Assembly (NCBI GenBank): GCA_033391075.1
Contig: JAWPMV010000001.1
Coordinates: 4,774,001 to 4,838,000, forward strand
Length of the DNA stretch: 64,000 bases
Reading direction: 5' to 3'
From: Bacteroidia bacterium
Lineage (GTDB): Bacteria; Bacteroidota; Bacteroidia; J057
Shown here: in pieces, positions 8,641-18,081 of the stretch
Position numbering within the stretch: the first letter of the stretch is position 1
How the letters are laid out: each line of letters starts with the position of its first letter
Program-made: the position numbers and the translations under genes
The notes under the pieces: model-generated
What the model saw: the letters and a program-made list of their open reading frames with translations, nothing else
Databases searched by the model: none
Told to the model about the DNA's origin: nothing

Positions 8641-9774
8641 TTAACTATCCACCTCAAATAGCACCTCATGCGCTTCTTTAACAGAAGGAATTTCCCATTT
8701 ACCCATCATCTTTGCTATTGCTATTTCCGGGACCATGTATTCCCGGTTTTTATTTTGGGAAAGCAACTTTTGAAAAGGAACCTCGACATAGACGATCTTT
8801 ACTCTAGCCCCATAGGACACAAATAAATCTACCCATCGGCCTCTCATCTGACTGCTGATATTGGTGGCATTGTAAACGAAATTCTGGCGAGCCCGCAGGA
8901 ATTCCTTTGCCTTCTCCTTACCCAATTGAATGATCTGCCCATTTTTCTTTTTATTCCTAGGATCGACCTTATGCATACGTCTTAAATCATCCAGGGATAG
9001 GACGGGCAAATCGAAGTGGCGATTGATATAATAATCCTTTCCACTACCCGGCAAAGCTGACATGAGAATGACTTCTGACTTATGATCTTCGAAGGGTTCA
9101 TAATCGGGGGAAATATTCGGCTTATTCAGATACTCATATCGCCCATAAGCCGATTTAAAAGTCTTTGGCTTACCGAAGCAATCATTCTCTTTGCAGAGTT
9201 CTTCAAACATCTCTATCCTCAACAACATTTCTTCCTGATCGGGACATATTCTGCCCAATACATCAGCTCTGGCCAGCAAGGCCAATTTTTGGGTATCGAC
9301 TAAAAGGCTTGCAAGTATCACAGCTTTTTGTGGATCTTCCTTTTCTATGGCCCAAATCGGAAGCCCATGTAAGCGTACCAATTTTGCGACTTCTTCCCGA
9401 AGAGGAAAGGGACTTGGGATTGAACGATAGAGAAAATCTCTGCTGCTGTATTCTCCCTTTTTCGCATGTCCCGGAGAAGTGATTCTTTCCTCCCCCTCTA
9501 TTTGTTCCCTTTGCGTTGTCGAGCGTTTCTCTACATCATGTAATAAGGCGGCAGCGACCATCGCATGTTTTTCCTCATCAGAAAGCAGCTTGAATTCTGG
9601 CTGATCAATAAGGGATTCCAACACCATTTGGGTATGGACAAAAACATCCCCCTCAGCATGCCAGAGCGGATCCTGTGCTACGTCTTTCATGTCTTCGATC
9701 CAGGAAAATTTTCGACTCATTTTTTCCCAGTTCAAAGGCGAATCAATCTCATATGTGGGGAACTTCCAACTCAT
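8641..9774 (-). CDS. HD-domain phosphohydrolase fused to polynucleotide kinase
   Basis: Two-domain nucleic-acid end-processing protein, 377 residues. Residues about 30-190 form an HD domain like that of CCA-adding enzymes (H47, H79-D80, D171), a possible 2',3'-cyclic phosphate or 3'-phosphate remover. Residues about 233-350 form a P-loop kinase (G243-S-G-K246, then LDDLR at 261-265) resembling the 5'-OH kinase of T4 Pnkp. The residue after the P-loop lysine is D247 where Ser/Thr is usual. The gene overlaps the upstream RNA ligase gene by an ATGA junction, so the pair probably heals and seals cut RNA. The functions of the HD and kinase halves are inferred from fold and context. Confidence 0.82.
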   Translation of the reverse strand: MSWKFPTYEIDSPLNWEKMSRKFSWIEDMKDVAQDPLWHAEGDVFVHTQMVLESLIDQPEFKLLSDEEKHAMVAAALLHDVEKRSTTQREQIEGEERITSPGHAKKGEYSSRDFLYRSIPSPFPLREEVAKLVRLHGLPIWAIEKEDPQKAVILASLLVDTQKLALLARADVLGRICPDQEEMLLRIEMFEELCKENDCFGKPKTFKSAYGRYEYLNKPNISPDYEPFEDHKSEVILMSALPGSGKDYYINRHFDLPVLSLDDLRRMHKVDPRNKKKNGQIIQLGKEKAKEFLRARQNFVYNATNISSQMRGRWVDLFVSYGARVKIVYVEVPFQKLLSQNKNREYMVPEIAIAKMMGKWEIPSVKEAHEVLFEVDS

Positions 9775-10571
9775 TTTTTCGATAAATATTCATATCCAAA
9801 CCAGCGATGCCTGCTATAGTCAATCAGAGGAGCCGGCTTCCAGGTCTTTGTCCAGTGAACATCCGTTTTTACATGGCTTTTCCGAACCAGTTTAAAGAGA
9901 TTATTAAACTCATTGGGGGCTACTGGAATGGGGCCTTCATTGGTTTTGAATGCTGCCTTATTCCTAACTACAAAACCCTCTGAACAATCCTTCTCGCTTT
10001 CTGGATCATAGCCTCCGAGCAAACCAGGCGTTTCCACACTTTCCTCCCAACTCATCCCCAGATTAGCAATCAACCATTTCCGCAAAAGCTCATTTTCATC
10101 CTCCTCCGCTTTGTACATTCCCTTTAAAGGATGGCTAATCTTGATCTCAGGTACGGTAGGGAAATCCAGCATGGCCGCATAGAATTTCACTTCCTCCCAG
10201 GAAAGCCATTGATCTCCTTCTCTGACAGCAAAGACATAGAAATAGGATTCCAAGTCTTTATAAGCGATGGAATGTATGCCGTACATATTTTCCCCGAAAA
10301 TCTCCAACTCATTCAAATCATGCTTGATGAGCTCCCATCTTTCTCTCATGGGTTTATCCCAGGGATGGGTAGTCGGGGCTGTATGAGAACGGGCAAAAAC
10401 GCCTTTCTTATTGAAACAATTGTTTTGCCCATCCAGCTTTTCCGTCAAAACCAACTCCTCCATCTCTGCAAAAGCAGAGACGTATCCAGCAGGCATAAAT
10501 CGATCATCGGAAGTAGTTCCGAGACTGATATGCGCATGCAAGCTTCTACAATATTTTCGGGAAGGGTTCAT
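9771..10571 (-). CDS. ATP-dependent RNA ligase family protein
   Basis: Covalent nucleotidyltransferase of the RNA ligase superfamily, 266 residues. Motif I is K45-L-D-G48-Q-N, whose lysine would carry AMP. The GEN-x-YGIHSIAY block is the ligase's next conserved element, followed by YFYVFAVR, SEGFVVR (motif IV) and LFKLVRK (motif V). No separate OB or zinc domain is visible, as in small Rnl2-like ligases. It is the first gene of a two-gene operon, coupled by a 4-bp overlap to a kinase/HD protein that could prepare 5' and 3' ends. A DNA ligase role is less likely given the motif spacing and the kinase partner. Confidence 0.88.
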   Translation of the reverse strand: MNPSRKYCRSLHAHISLGTTSDDRFMPAGYVSAFAEMEELVLTEKLDGQNNCFNKKGVFARSHTAPTTHPWDKPMRERWELIKHDLNELEIFGENMYGIHSIAYKDLESYFYVFAVREGDQWLSWEEVKFYAAMLDFPTVPEIKISHPLKGMYKAEEDENELLRKWLIANLGMSWEESVETPGLLGGYDPESEKDCSEGFVVRNKAAFKTNEGPIPVAPNEFNNLFKLVRKSHVKTDVHWTKTWKPAPLIDYSRHRWFGYEYLSKK

Positions 10572-10766
10572 GGTTCTCTACTATATACAAACAGCAATTC
10601 CTTCAAGCCGTTCTAAAACCGCCTGAAGGAAGATAAAAAATATCTTTTTGCTGAGAGATGTGCTATGTCAAGACATAGCGGGATGGTGTTGTTTGTGTTT
10701 GTTTGAAGTAAAACTTCCCTTATTTGTACGGGATTTCGGAGGAAAGGGTTTAGTTCAGGACTAAAT

Positions 10767-11336
10767 TTAATCTATAAGCAAACCATATTTTCCTAAAAGC
10801 CCCTTCAAACCTGGAGAAGAAAATTTAGCTCCTTTCACCCGATTAAGGTCCAGGTCCATGCTGTACCCATGAGAAGTTTTGAAATCTGTTCCCTGAAGAT
10901 TGCAGGATTCAAAAACAGATCGATCCAGTTTACAGTTTTTGAAGATCACCTTTTCGAGATTAGCCTCTGTAAAATCTGCTTCTTCAATCAGGCAATCATA
11001 AAATGTAGAATCTCTCAGGTCCAATTTAAAAAAGGAGGCGAAGCTTAATTGAGACTTCTCAAAGCGAATGGCCATCCGAAAACTATTGCATTCATTGAAA
11101 TGAACGCCCAGCATTTTGCAGTTCACCAATTCCACCTGACGAAAAGCCGTTTCGTCCAAGCGGATATTGCTAAAGTCACAATCTTCAAATCGACATTCCT
11201 CAAAACTGATTCCCGAGATATTCGCATCTACAAAATTACAGTTCAAAAAACTACAGTCATTGTATTCTTTGACTTCAATTTCCTGATTGGAAAAATCTTC
11301 TTTTTCGAAGGTTTGATCGTCAATGAATTTGGCCAT
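10767..11336 (-). CDS. Pentapeptide-repeat protein
   Basis: Right-handed quadrilateral beta-helix protein of 189 residues built from A(D/N)LXX-like fives. Repeats run almost the whole length, for example CRFEDCDFSNI, LDLRDSTFYDC, ADFTEANLEKV and CDLQGTDF-type steps, with F or L at the central position. It resembles the Qnr/MfpA-type architecture but gives no evidence of gyrase binding. It has no signal peptide and is probably cytoplasmic. I chose the ATG at 11336, since the longer frame from 11384 begins inside an intergenic palindrome and would add a repeated MSCPY segment. Confidence 0.85.
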   Translation of the reverse strand: MAKFIDDQTFEKEDFSNQEIEVKEYNDCSFLNCNFVDANISGISFEECRFEDCDFSNIRLDETAFRQVELVNCKMLGVHFNECNSFRMAIRFEKSQLSFASFFKLDLRDSTFYDCLIEEADFTEANLEKVIFKNCKLDRSVFESCNLQGTDFKTSHGYSMDLDLNRVKGAKFSSPGLKGLLGKYGLLID

Positions 11337-11350
11337 GGGATATTTAATAT

Positions 11351-11397
11351 GGTAGGGGCAGCTCATGAGGTAGGGGCAGCTCATGAGCTGCCCCTAC
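11351..11397. repeat. Tandem and palindromic GTAGGGGCAG element
   Basis: An 18-bp unit GTAGGGGCAGCTCATGAG occurs twice in tandem (11352-11369 and 11370-11387). The second copy runs into its own reverse complement, so 11370-11397 is a perfect 28-bp palindrome. It lies between the oxidoreductase gene stop and the pentapeptide gene start and may act as a terminator. A related hairpin with core GTAGGGACAG is at 42612-42641. Confidence 0.8.
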
Positions 11398-11421
11398 ATG
11401 AAATTCATTTAATCGGTATTT

Positions 11422-12894
11422 CTATATCAATTTCCATCCATCTCTGTACGGACGGCTAACAAACTGATTAGCATCATCAAAATTGGTGATTTTGGTATTC
11501 TCTCCATCCCATATCAGTTTCTTTCTTCCGTAGAAATTGCGCCCATTGCCTTCCTTTTTGGTGAGGGAATAGCTACGGATGGCGAGGTTACCCATCAGAA
11601 CTGTTTCGGTCAAGGGTCCTGAGTAATCAAAGGAAGAAGTCAGGCCTTTATGTTCAGGGCTATCGAAACCAGCTTTACAAGCTTCTGTCCAGGAAACCTG
11701 ATGGCCAAATTCTCTCATGCCCGAATTAGGAAGAAGATCGGTTTTGAAATTTTTAGGCATTTCGATGACTTCTCCGTCTGGCAGATACACCTTGGGTGAA
11801 TTTCCATAGACATCACAAGTCATGATGCCTTTTTCTCCGATCATGATCACGCCATTGCTACTATTGTTTCCTCCCAAGGGATGATCAGCAGGAATAAGGT
11901 CTGGATGGAAAGGACGAATACCTCCATCGGACCAGATCATTTTGAGTGGAATTTTATTTTTTTCAGATGGACCAAAGGAAAGTTGCACTTGGGAAGAAGG
12001 AGGACATCCTTCTGGATTATGCTCAGGCACCCAGTCCCTTTTATATACCTGTCCTACACTACATTCAACCTCAGTTGGATATCCGAGGCCCAATACACGG
12101 AAGGGAGGATCAATAATATGGCAGCCCATATCGCCCAATGCTCCGGTTCCGAAGTTCCACCAACCTCTCCATTTGAAGGGATGGAAAAGGGGATGATATT
12201 CTACCGGCTCAGCAGGCCCTATAAAAAGATCCCAGTCTTCTTTAGATAGCTGTTCGGGCATTTTCACCTTATCAGTAGGAAATGGCTGTCCTTGCGGCCA
12301 TACAGGACGGTCGGTCCAGCAATAGAGGGTATGAACATTGCCAATCATACCTTCGTCAAACCACTGCATCATTTGGACCTGTGCAGGATTGGAAGCGCCC
12401 TGATTTCCCATTTGGCTAACGACCTTGTATTTACGTGCTCCTTCGGTCAGTTGGCGAGCTTCATAAATATTGTGGGTCAGGGGTTTCTGGACGTATACGT
12501 GCATGCCCAATTGCATTGCACTCATGGCTGCGATACCATGCAGATGATCAGGAGTCGAAATGGTAACTGCATCAATTTCGTCCTTCATTTCTTCCAGCAT
12601 GATGCGCCAATCTTTGTAGAATTTGGCCTTATTAAAGCTTTTCATAGAAGCTTTTGCCAGATTGGTATCAACATCGGCCAGAGCCACAACATTGTTTTTT
12701 CCACCATTGGCGGCATTGGCAATGTCGCTTCTTCCTTTTCCTCCCGCGCCAATAGCAGCCAGGTTGAGCTTATCACTCGGAGCCGTATATCCTCTGCCCA
12801 GGACATGGCGCGGAACAATCATAAATCCGGCGCCTGCCAGGGCTGAATTCTTGAGAAATTCCCGGCGTTTCTTTTGGTTTTTATTCTTTTGCAT
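11422..12894 (-). CDS. Tat-exported Gfo/Idh/MocA family oxidoreductase
   Basis: NAD(P)-dependent sugar oxidoreductase-type protein, 490 residues, expected in the periplasm. The N-terminus carries a twin-arginine signal (K-R-R-E-F-L-K at about 9-15, then a hydrophobic stretch of Ala and Gly). The Rossmann region reads AAIGAGGKGR, and the dinucleotide-binding EKP-like site appears as VQKPLTHN. The C-terminal half has the large family-specific beta domain with GDMGCHIIDPPF. Periplasmic members of this family in Bacteroidota often act on oligosaccharides. No sugar transporter or SusCD pair is nearby, so the substrate is unknown. Confidence 0.87.
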   Translation of the reverse strand: MQKNKNQKKRREFLKNSALAGAGFMIVPRHVLGRGYTAPSDKLNLAAIGAGGKGRSDIANAANGGKNNVVALADVDTNLAKASMKSFNKAKFYKDWRIMLEEMKDEIDAVTISTPDHLHGIAAMSAMQLGMHVYVQKPLTHNIYEARQLTEGARKYKVVSQMGNQGASNPAQVQMMQWFDEGMIGNVHTLYCWTDRPVWPQGQPFPTDKVKMPEQLSKEDWDLFIGPAEPVEYHPLFHPFKWRGWWNFGTGALGDMGCHIIDPPFRVLGLGYPTEVECSVGQVYKRDWVPEHNPEGCPPSSQVQLSFGPSEKNKIPLKMIWSDGGIRPFHPDLIPADHPLGGNNSSNGVIMIGEKGIMTCDVYGNSPKVYLPDGEVIEMPKNFKTDLLPNSGMREFGHQVSWTEACKAGFDSPEHKGLTSSFDYSGPLTETVLMGNLAIRSYSLTKKEGNGRNFYGRKKLIWDGENTKITNFDDANQFVSRPYRDGWKLI

Positions 12895-13165
12895 AGGGAT
12901 TTTAGTAGTAAGTTCTTGGATTGAAACTTAAGTTAAGGATTTCGGGGAAAATCTATGAGGAGAGAAGGAATATTTCTGCGATTTAGGAGGGCGACTCGAT
13001 AAAACCCACCGCCTCAGGCTCTCACTCCCTTATTCGCACGGAATAATGGCACGCGCGCAAAGCCATGTAGGGATAAGTGATTTACAGTAAGAGCAGCTTA
13101 CAATTTGCCCCAAAAAGGATCAAACAGGAAACGGGGCCTGCAACGGAAGGGTTCCAGAGGAAGAC

Positions 13166-14401
13166 TCACTTCTTCTTTCGTTTCTTACGCTTCTTGTCCT
13201 CTTGCTCGATTTCTTGCATCACCGTTCGCCAGTCCTGACTAGCATCAAGGCTCATTTCTTTGGTTTCAAGCTGATCTCCTTTGCCATATTCCAGAACCTT
13301 GATCCTATGGCCAAGAAATTCTTCAATCTTTACAAGCAATTCTTTTTCATGTTCGGAACAGAAGGATAGGGCCTGTCCCCTCTCTCGCCCACGACCGGTT
13401 CGTCCTACGCGGTGAACGTAGTTTTCGGCTTGCTCCGGGAGGTCATAATTGATAACATAAGCGATACCAGATATATCAATTCCCCGTGCACTTACATCGG
13501 TTGCAATTAAAACTCTTGTGCCGCCACCCTGGAAGGTTTTCATCACCTTCATCCGATCCTTCTGGTCTTTATCCCCATGCAAAGTCAGGGATTTAATGCC
13601 TACTCGTTCCATGGCTTTCATAACCCTTTCTGCCCGAACTTTGGTCCTGACAAAAACGAGAATCTTGCTACTTTCATGCTCTTTTACTATGCGCTCCAGG
13701 ATAAAGCGTTTTTCATCCATATCCACATAGATCATCGCATGGTCTATATTTTTGGCAACCGGATTTTTAGGGGAAATCTGAATCCTGATCGCATTTTTCA
13801 CCAATGAATACGCCAGCTTCTTGATCTTTTCATTGATAGTTGCTGAAAAGAAGAGTGTTTGTCTTTTTCGGGGTAAAAAACGGAGCAAGTCCTGGATGTC
13901 TTTGTAAAAGCCCAGATCCAGCATATGATCTGCCTCATCCAGCACCAGAATTTCTACTTTACCCAAATTCAGGTACCTCTGGCTCACCAGGTCAAACAAG
14001 CGGCCGGGAGTGGCAATCAAAACATCCAGCCCCGCCTGCAATTTTTGAATCTGTCGGTCCTGCTCAACCCCGCCAAAAATTGCATAGGTTTTTACAAGGG
14101 TATGCTGTCCAATCTCCTCAAATACCTCTTTGATTTGAATCGCCAGTTCATGGGTTGGAACCATAACTACACATTTCAGCCCCTCTGATCTTTTGGAGGT
14201 CTTATTCTCCTGGATCATGTCAATGATCGGAATGGCAAAAGCAGCCGTTTTACCGGTACCTGTTTGCGCAATAGCCAACACATCCTCTCCTTTTTGAATG
14301 GCAGGAATAGCCTTATACTGAATATCCGTAGGCTTTTTAAAATTCAGCTTCTCAAGGCTCCGAATGATCTCCGGTTGTATGCGAAATTTCTCGAATTTCA
14401 T
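13166..14401 (-). CDS. DEAD-box RNA helicase (RhlE-like)
   Basis: ATP-dependent RNA helicase, 411 residues. The motifs come in order: Q motif around F3-Q28, QTGTGKT at 46-52, PTHELA, TPGR, DEAD at 155-158, SAT, and the C-terminal core with ATDVSARGIDI and HRVGRTGRG. The tail after the core is short and very basic (a run of K and R), typical of RhlE/CsdA types that bind RNA or ribosomes. It has a free SD-less start at 14401, only 18 bp below the DUF255 gene stop, so both may be cotranscribed. The likely role is ribosome assembly or mRNA turnover. Confidence 0.94.
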   Translation of the reverse strand: MKFEKFRIQPEIIRSLEKLNFKKPTDIQYKAIPAIQKGEDVLAIAQTGTGKTAAFAIPIIDMIQENKTSKRSEGLKCVVMVPTHELAIQIKEVFEEIGQHTLVKTYAIFGGVEQDRQIQKLQAGLDVLIATPGRLFDLVSQRYLNLGKVEILVLDEADHMLDLGFYKDIQDLLRFLPRKRQTLFFSATINEKIKKLAYSLVKNAIRIQISPKNPVAKNIDHAMIYVDMDEKRFILERIVKEHESSKILVFVRTKVRAERVMKAMERVGIKSLTLHGDKDQKDRMKVMKTFQGGGTRVLIATDVSARGIDISGIAYVINYDLPEQAENYVHRVGRTGRGRERGQALSFCSEHEKELLVKIEEFLGHRIKVLEYGKGDQLETKEMSLDASQDWRTVMQEIEQEDKKRKKRKKK

Positions 14402-14419
14402 ATTTCTATATGCCGCAAT

Positions 14420-16420
14420 TTAGGCTTTCATTTGTTCCAATGCAGCTTCAACTTCAGAAACAGGCAATTGACAGCTATTTTGTTGACAGATATAGATCAT
14501 ACTTTGATCCGTAAATCTTTGATCCAGGATGGGAAGCTTACTTTCTGAAACTGCTCCTGCAAAGAGTCTATTGGGATTATAGCTTTTTCCAATTTCTTTT
14601 CTGAATGTCAGGGCTTTTTCTCCGGTTATAGCTACTTCGAAATGAGGGAAAAGATCTTTTAATGCCAACTGTCCCCAATGGGCAAACCAGGCCGGATACA
14701 TCATCAAATCTTCTTTGATCGTAGCAAACATAGTTCGGGCTTTATCCTGGTAGTCCATCTTATGATAAAGCAAGCCTAAATTATAGAGGCTATGCGCTAT
14801 GGCAGCATTAGAAGAAGGGATAACATCATCCTGGGTTTCGATCTTTCTATGGATTAATACCGGATCTTCGTCCGAGCTATAGAAATACAATTCGGAATCT
14901 GAATCATGAAAATGTTCCTCTACATATTCCATATGAACTTTCGCCTGCTCTAACCACTCCTCCTCAAAAGTCTGTTGATACAAACTGATATAGGCTTCGA
15001 TCAGCATAGCATAGTCATCCAGGAAAGCGTTTATACTCCTCTTTCCATTCTTGTAATTTCTATATAGTTGAGGACCATCCGTCAATTTCTCCCGAATAAA
15101 GCGAGCATTTTTCAAGGCCGTTTGAAGAAAGGCTTCTTCTCCAAATACTCTATATGCATCCAGGTAGCCCTGAAGCATCAACGCATTCCAGGAACAAAGA
15201 ATCTTATCATCCAATCCCGGACGGATGCGTTTGGCTCTGGCTTCAAGAAGTTTTGCTCTCCCCTCTGCCATTTTCTGACTAAAACTATCTGGGTTCAGGT
15301 TCCATCTCCTGGCAAATTCAGCTTCCGTTTCCAGGCTAAACAGGACATTGGTCTCTTCCCAATTTCCTTGTGGGATCACATTATAGAAATCAGAAAAAAG
15401 CTGGGCATCTTCTTCCAGAATTTCCTTTACTTCCTGATGAGACCATACATAAAATTTCCCTTCTACCCCCTCACTATCTGCGTCCAAAGAAGAATAGAAG
15501 CCTCCTTCTTCAGACATCAGTTCCCGCTCTATAAATTCGAGGCTACGATATACAACTTCTTTGTAAAGATCCTGAGGATCCTGTTCATAGGCTTCGGCAT
15601 ATAAACTCAGCAATTGCCCATTGTCGTAGAGCATCTTTTCAAAGTGGGGAATTTTCCAGTATTTGTCGACAGAATATCGGGCAAATCCTCCTCCCAATTG
15701 GTCATAAATTCCTCCGAACGCCATCCTTCTTAAGCTGACCCGAGCTGCTTCCAGCATCTCTTCATTCTGGAGGAAATGACCGGCTCTCAGCAACATGCGT
15801 AGGTTGGCAGGAACCGGAAATTTATTTTGCTCTACCTTTCTTCCTCCCCATTCAAAATCTATTCGCTCTTTCCAGGTTTCCCAGACCTTTTCCAATAAAG
15901 TCAGTGAAAAACTTCCGGGCATAGGAGGTTTAACCTGTACCATGCTCTTCATGGCCGTAACCATTTCATCAGCATAGGAGAGTACTTGTTGAGGATCATT
16001 TTGGTAAAGGCCGGCCAATTGTCTCAACACATCTATCCATTGGTCCTTGCGAAAATAGGTCCCACCATAGACGGGCCTTCCATCCGGCAAAGCGAAAGCA
16101 TTTAGGGGCCAACCTCCCTGACGGGTCATCAACTGAACCGCATCCATATAAATCTTGTCTATATCCGGACGTTCTTCGCGATCGACCTTTATACAAACGA
16201 AATGTTCATTCATGATTTTGGCTACCTGCTCGTCCTCGAAAGATTCATGTTCCATCACATGACACCAATGACAAGCAGCATAGCCGATACTGACCAGGAT
16301 CAACTTATTTTCCTCTTTGGCTTTCTTCAAAGCCTTCTCTCCCCAGGGATGCCAATCAACGGGATTGTTTGCATGCTGGAGTAAATAAGGACTGCTTTCA
16401 TGAATCAGCTGATTGGGCAT
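14420..16420 (-). CDS. Thioredoxin-fold DUF255 protein (YyaL/SPATA20 type)
   Basis: Large cytoplasmic protein of 666 residues from the DUF255 family. The N-terminal thioredoxin-like domain includes the highly conserved NPVDWHPW block (about 19-26) and the C50-H-W-C53 pair. The rest is an (alpha/alpha)6 barrel like the N-acylglucosamine 2-epimerase/cellulase fold, with motifs such as [17 protein letters not shown] and [13 protein letters not shown]. Biochemistry of the family is poorly defined, so I give no reaction. Length and motifs are normal. The ATG lies just after a -7-like box. Confidence 0.9.
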   Translation of the reverse strand: MPNQLIHESSPYLLQHANNPVDWHPWGEKALKKAKEENKLILVSIGYAACHWCHVMEHESFEDEQVAKIMNEHFVCIKVDREERPDIDKIYMDAVQLMTRQGGWPLNAFALPDGRPVYGGTYFRKDQWIDVLRQLAGLYQNDPQQVLSYADEMVTAMKSMVQVKPPMPGSFSLTLLEKVWETWKERIDFEWGGRKVEQNKFPVPANLRMLLRAGHFLQNEEMLEAARVSLRRMAFGGIYDQLGGGFARYSVDKYWKIPHFEKMLYDNGQLLSLYAEAYEQDPQDLYKEVVYRSLEFIERELMSEEGGFYSSLDADSEGVEGKFYVWSHQEVKEILEEDAQLFSDFYNVIPQGNWEETNVLFSLETEAEFARRWNLNPDSFSQKMAEGRAKLLEARAKRIRPGLDDKILCSWNALMLQGYLDAYRVFGEEAFLQTALKNARFIREKLTDGPQLYRNYKNGKRSINAFLDDYAMLIEAYISLYQQTFEEEWLEQAKVHMEYVEEHFHDSDSELYFYSSDEDPVLIHRKIETQDDVIPSSNAAIAHSLYNLGLLYHKMDYQDKARTMFATIKEDLMMYPAWFAHWGQLALKDLFPHFEVAITGEKALTFRKEIGKSYNPNRLFAGAVSESKLPILDQRFTDQSMIYICQQNSCQLPVSEVEAALEQMKA

Positions 16421-16436
16421 AGGGATATCTTTGGCG

Positions 16437-16444
16437 CAAAGATA
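16437..16444 (-). promoter_or_regulatory. Putative -7 box upstream of the DUF255 gene
   Basis: The minus strand reads TATCTTTG, matching TAnnTTTG, 17 bp upstream of the ATG at 16420. This would make the leader very short. No clear -33 element is seen. Confidence 0.3.
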
Positions 16445-16464
16445 ACACCTATTTTATCATTGTT

Positions 16465-17301
16465 TCAGAAGGCCAGGTCAATCAGAAGTCCCAATGAGAG
16501 TAATTTGTCGCGGCTGAGACTTTGCTGGCCATCCTCCTGCCACTGCTGTCCATCCAGGAGGTCGTCGCCAAAGAAAAGGTAATTGCCTTCGAGGCCTAAA
16601 CCCAGGGCATCTGTTAAGTGAAAGCGGATCCCTCCTCCGCTTTGGAAAAATGTTTTCAGGGTATAGGGTCCCAGGAAGGTACTATTGATCTGATCCTGAT
16701 CGCCCATACTTTCGTAGGTATTATCCAGAAGATCATAGAGATTTTCCTGCCGAACAGAAATGCTGCTTGAATTAGCCCGGTCAAAATTATACAATTGCCC
16801 AAATTCATTGAGCGCATTGATACGGGTTTCATAACCATAAGCACCAAAACCTCCCAAAAGGTAGAGGTCCCACCTTTCTCCTCCCAGCACCGTAAATATT
16901 CGGTTAATATTTAGCTTAAAGGATACCCCAAGACTTCCATAGGTATGCTGGTAATTATGGAAATAAAGGGATGCACTATCGTATTGCACTTCCGGATTTA
17001 AGTTTCCATTGAGTGCTTGATTGTGGTAAGGAGAATTTGAAGCGAATAGATTCTGGCCAAAGGTCTGGCCAATATTGGCCTCTATTCTCACATCAATGAT
17101 GCGAGATATGGTCTTTTCAAAAAAGAGGCTTCCCTGTTTCCCAAAATTTTGGGGGTCTACATCTCCGTCCAGCAGAGAGGCTGAGACTTTGATCCCCATG
17201 GACCAGGAAGAGGGAGTGGAAGTTTCTTCACCGAAATATTGAGCGTATGCAAGAGAAGGTAAGAGCAAGAAGCATAAAACTTCTGTGAGCTTACGAAGCA
17301 T
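16465..17301 (-). CDS. Outer-membrane beta-barrel protein
   Basis: 278 residues with a cleavable signal peptide (hydrophobic about 8-18, ending near AYAQ). The mature part shows alternating aromatic and polar strands and ends in LGLLIDLAF, a terminal Phe typical of proteins inserted by BamA. Segments such as VSASLLDGDVDPQNFGKQGSL and YLLGGFGAYGYET look like porin/OmpA-like barrels with about eight strands. No ligand is evident. It is followed by the OmpH genes on the same strand but separated from them by a terminator. Confidence 0.72.
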   Translation of the reverse strand: MLRKLTEVLCFLLLPSLAYAQYFGEETSTPSSWSMGIKVSASLLDGDVDPQNFGKQGSLFFEKTISRIIDVRIEANIGQTFGQNLFASNSPYHNQALNGNLNPEVQYDSASLYFHNYQHTYGSLGVSFKLNINRIFTVLGGERWDLYLLGGFGAYGYETRINALNEFGQLYNFDRANSSSISVRQENLYDLLDNTYESMGDQDQINSTFLGPYTLKTFFQSGGGIRFHLTDALGLGLEGNYLFFGDDLLDGQQWQEDGQQSLSRDKLLSLGLLIDLAF

Positions 17302-17351
17302 GAATATTTGCCTTAATTAAAATATTTACTAAAAATACATTTTGATAAGAG

Positions 17352-17383
17352 CAAAAAAAAAGCCCAGATTGCTCTGGGCTTTC
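17352..17383 (-). terminator. Rho-independent terminator of the ompH cluster
   Basis: AGCCCAGA (17361-17368) pairs with TCTGGGCT (17373-17380) around a 4-bp loop. On the minus strand it is followed by an 8-9 base T-run, a classic intrinsic terminator just after the last ompH gene. Confidence 0.9.
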
Positions 17384-17403
17384 ATCGTTTGAAATATTTT
17401 TTA

Positions 17404-17955
17404 CTATTGTCCTCCCTGACCTTCTGGAAGCTTAACTCCCAACTTAGTCATGAGTTTTTTAGTAACATCATTTTCTTCAGGTCCGTGAAGAACGATGGAG
17501 ATTCCGTTTCCATCAACAGAGTTGATGATCACATCATATCCGTCTTCAGCAGCCAGTTCTTTGATAGCACCTTGCATTTTTTCAATGATAGGTTCCATCA
17601 GGGTTTGGCGTCTTTCGAGCAATTTCTGCTGAGACTCCTGCTGCTTGTTTTGAAGTTCTTTCTCAACTTCAATGATCTTCTCTTGCTTAGGCTTCAAAGT
17701 AGCCTCTTCCTGTGTTTCTGCAGCTAATTGCTGATATTCTTCAATCAGACTTTGGTAATATTGTTGACGGCTCTGAAGGTCTTGTGTCAATTTATCACTA
17801 AAAGTCTTCAGGTTCTGATTCATTGTCTGAGTTTCAGGCATATAAAGCAGAATTGCTTCAATATTAGCATATCCAATCTTCAAGTCCTGGGCCTGAATCG
17901 AAGTCAGCATTCCCAGAGAAATCACCAGGGCCAGAATTGTTGCTTTCAATTTCAT
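17404..17955 (-). CDS. OmpH/Skp-family periplasmic chaperone, copy 1
   Basis: Skp-like holdase for unfolded outer-membrane proteins, 183 residues. The signal peptide ends SIQAQ, followed by KIGYANIEAILLYMPE, the beginning of the OmpH domain. The middle is a long Q/E-rich coiled coil (about 50-125) and the C-terminal strands carry DVIINSV. I chose the ATG at 17955, since the frame's first Met at 17979 adds 8 residues before the signal. It is the closest paralogue of the next gene, with which it shares the HGxExxDxTKxxxTKLGVK pattern. It is part of the three-gene OmpH run downstream of bamA. Confidence 0.9.
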   Translation of the reverse strand: MKLKATILALVISLGMLTSIQAQDLKIGYANIEAILLYMPETQTMNQNLKTFSDKLTQDLQSRQQYYQSLIEEYQQLAAETQEEATLKPKQEKIIEVEKELQNKQQESQQKLLERRQTLMEPIIEKMQGAIKELAAEDGYDVIINSVDGNGISIVLHGPEENDVTKKLMTKLGVKLPEGQGGQ

Positions 17956-17998
17956 AATGGTATTGTTAGTCTTTTTCATTTTAGATTGATGCGTTAAA

Positions 17999-18006
17999 CA
18001 AAGGTA
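17999..18006 (-). promoter_or_regulatory. Putative -7 box of ompH copy 1
   Basis: The minus strand reads TACCTTTG, 44 bp upstream of the ATG at 17955. Only the -7 element is convincing. Confidence 0.35.
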
Positions 18007-18081
18007 ACCATATCAGGCTAGTTTTGCTTGTATTTAACGCTTTGTTAACTTTTTTGACAATTTATTATGAGTTGTCAATCC

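Noticed and set aside
12292-12846. 184-codon open frame antisense to the Gfo/Idh/MocA gene
   Set aside because: Fully inside a well-supported gene on the other strand.
15068-15604. 178-codon open frame antisense to the DUF255 gene
   Set aside because: Shadow of a strongly supported long gene.
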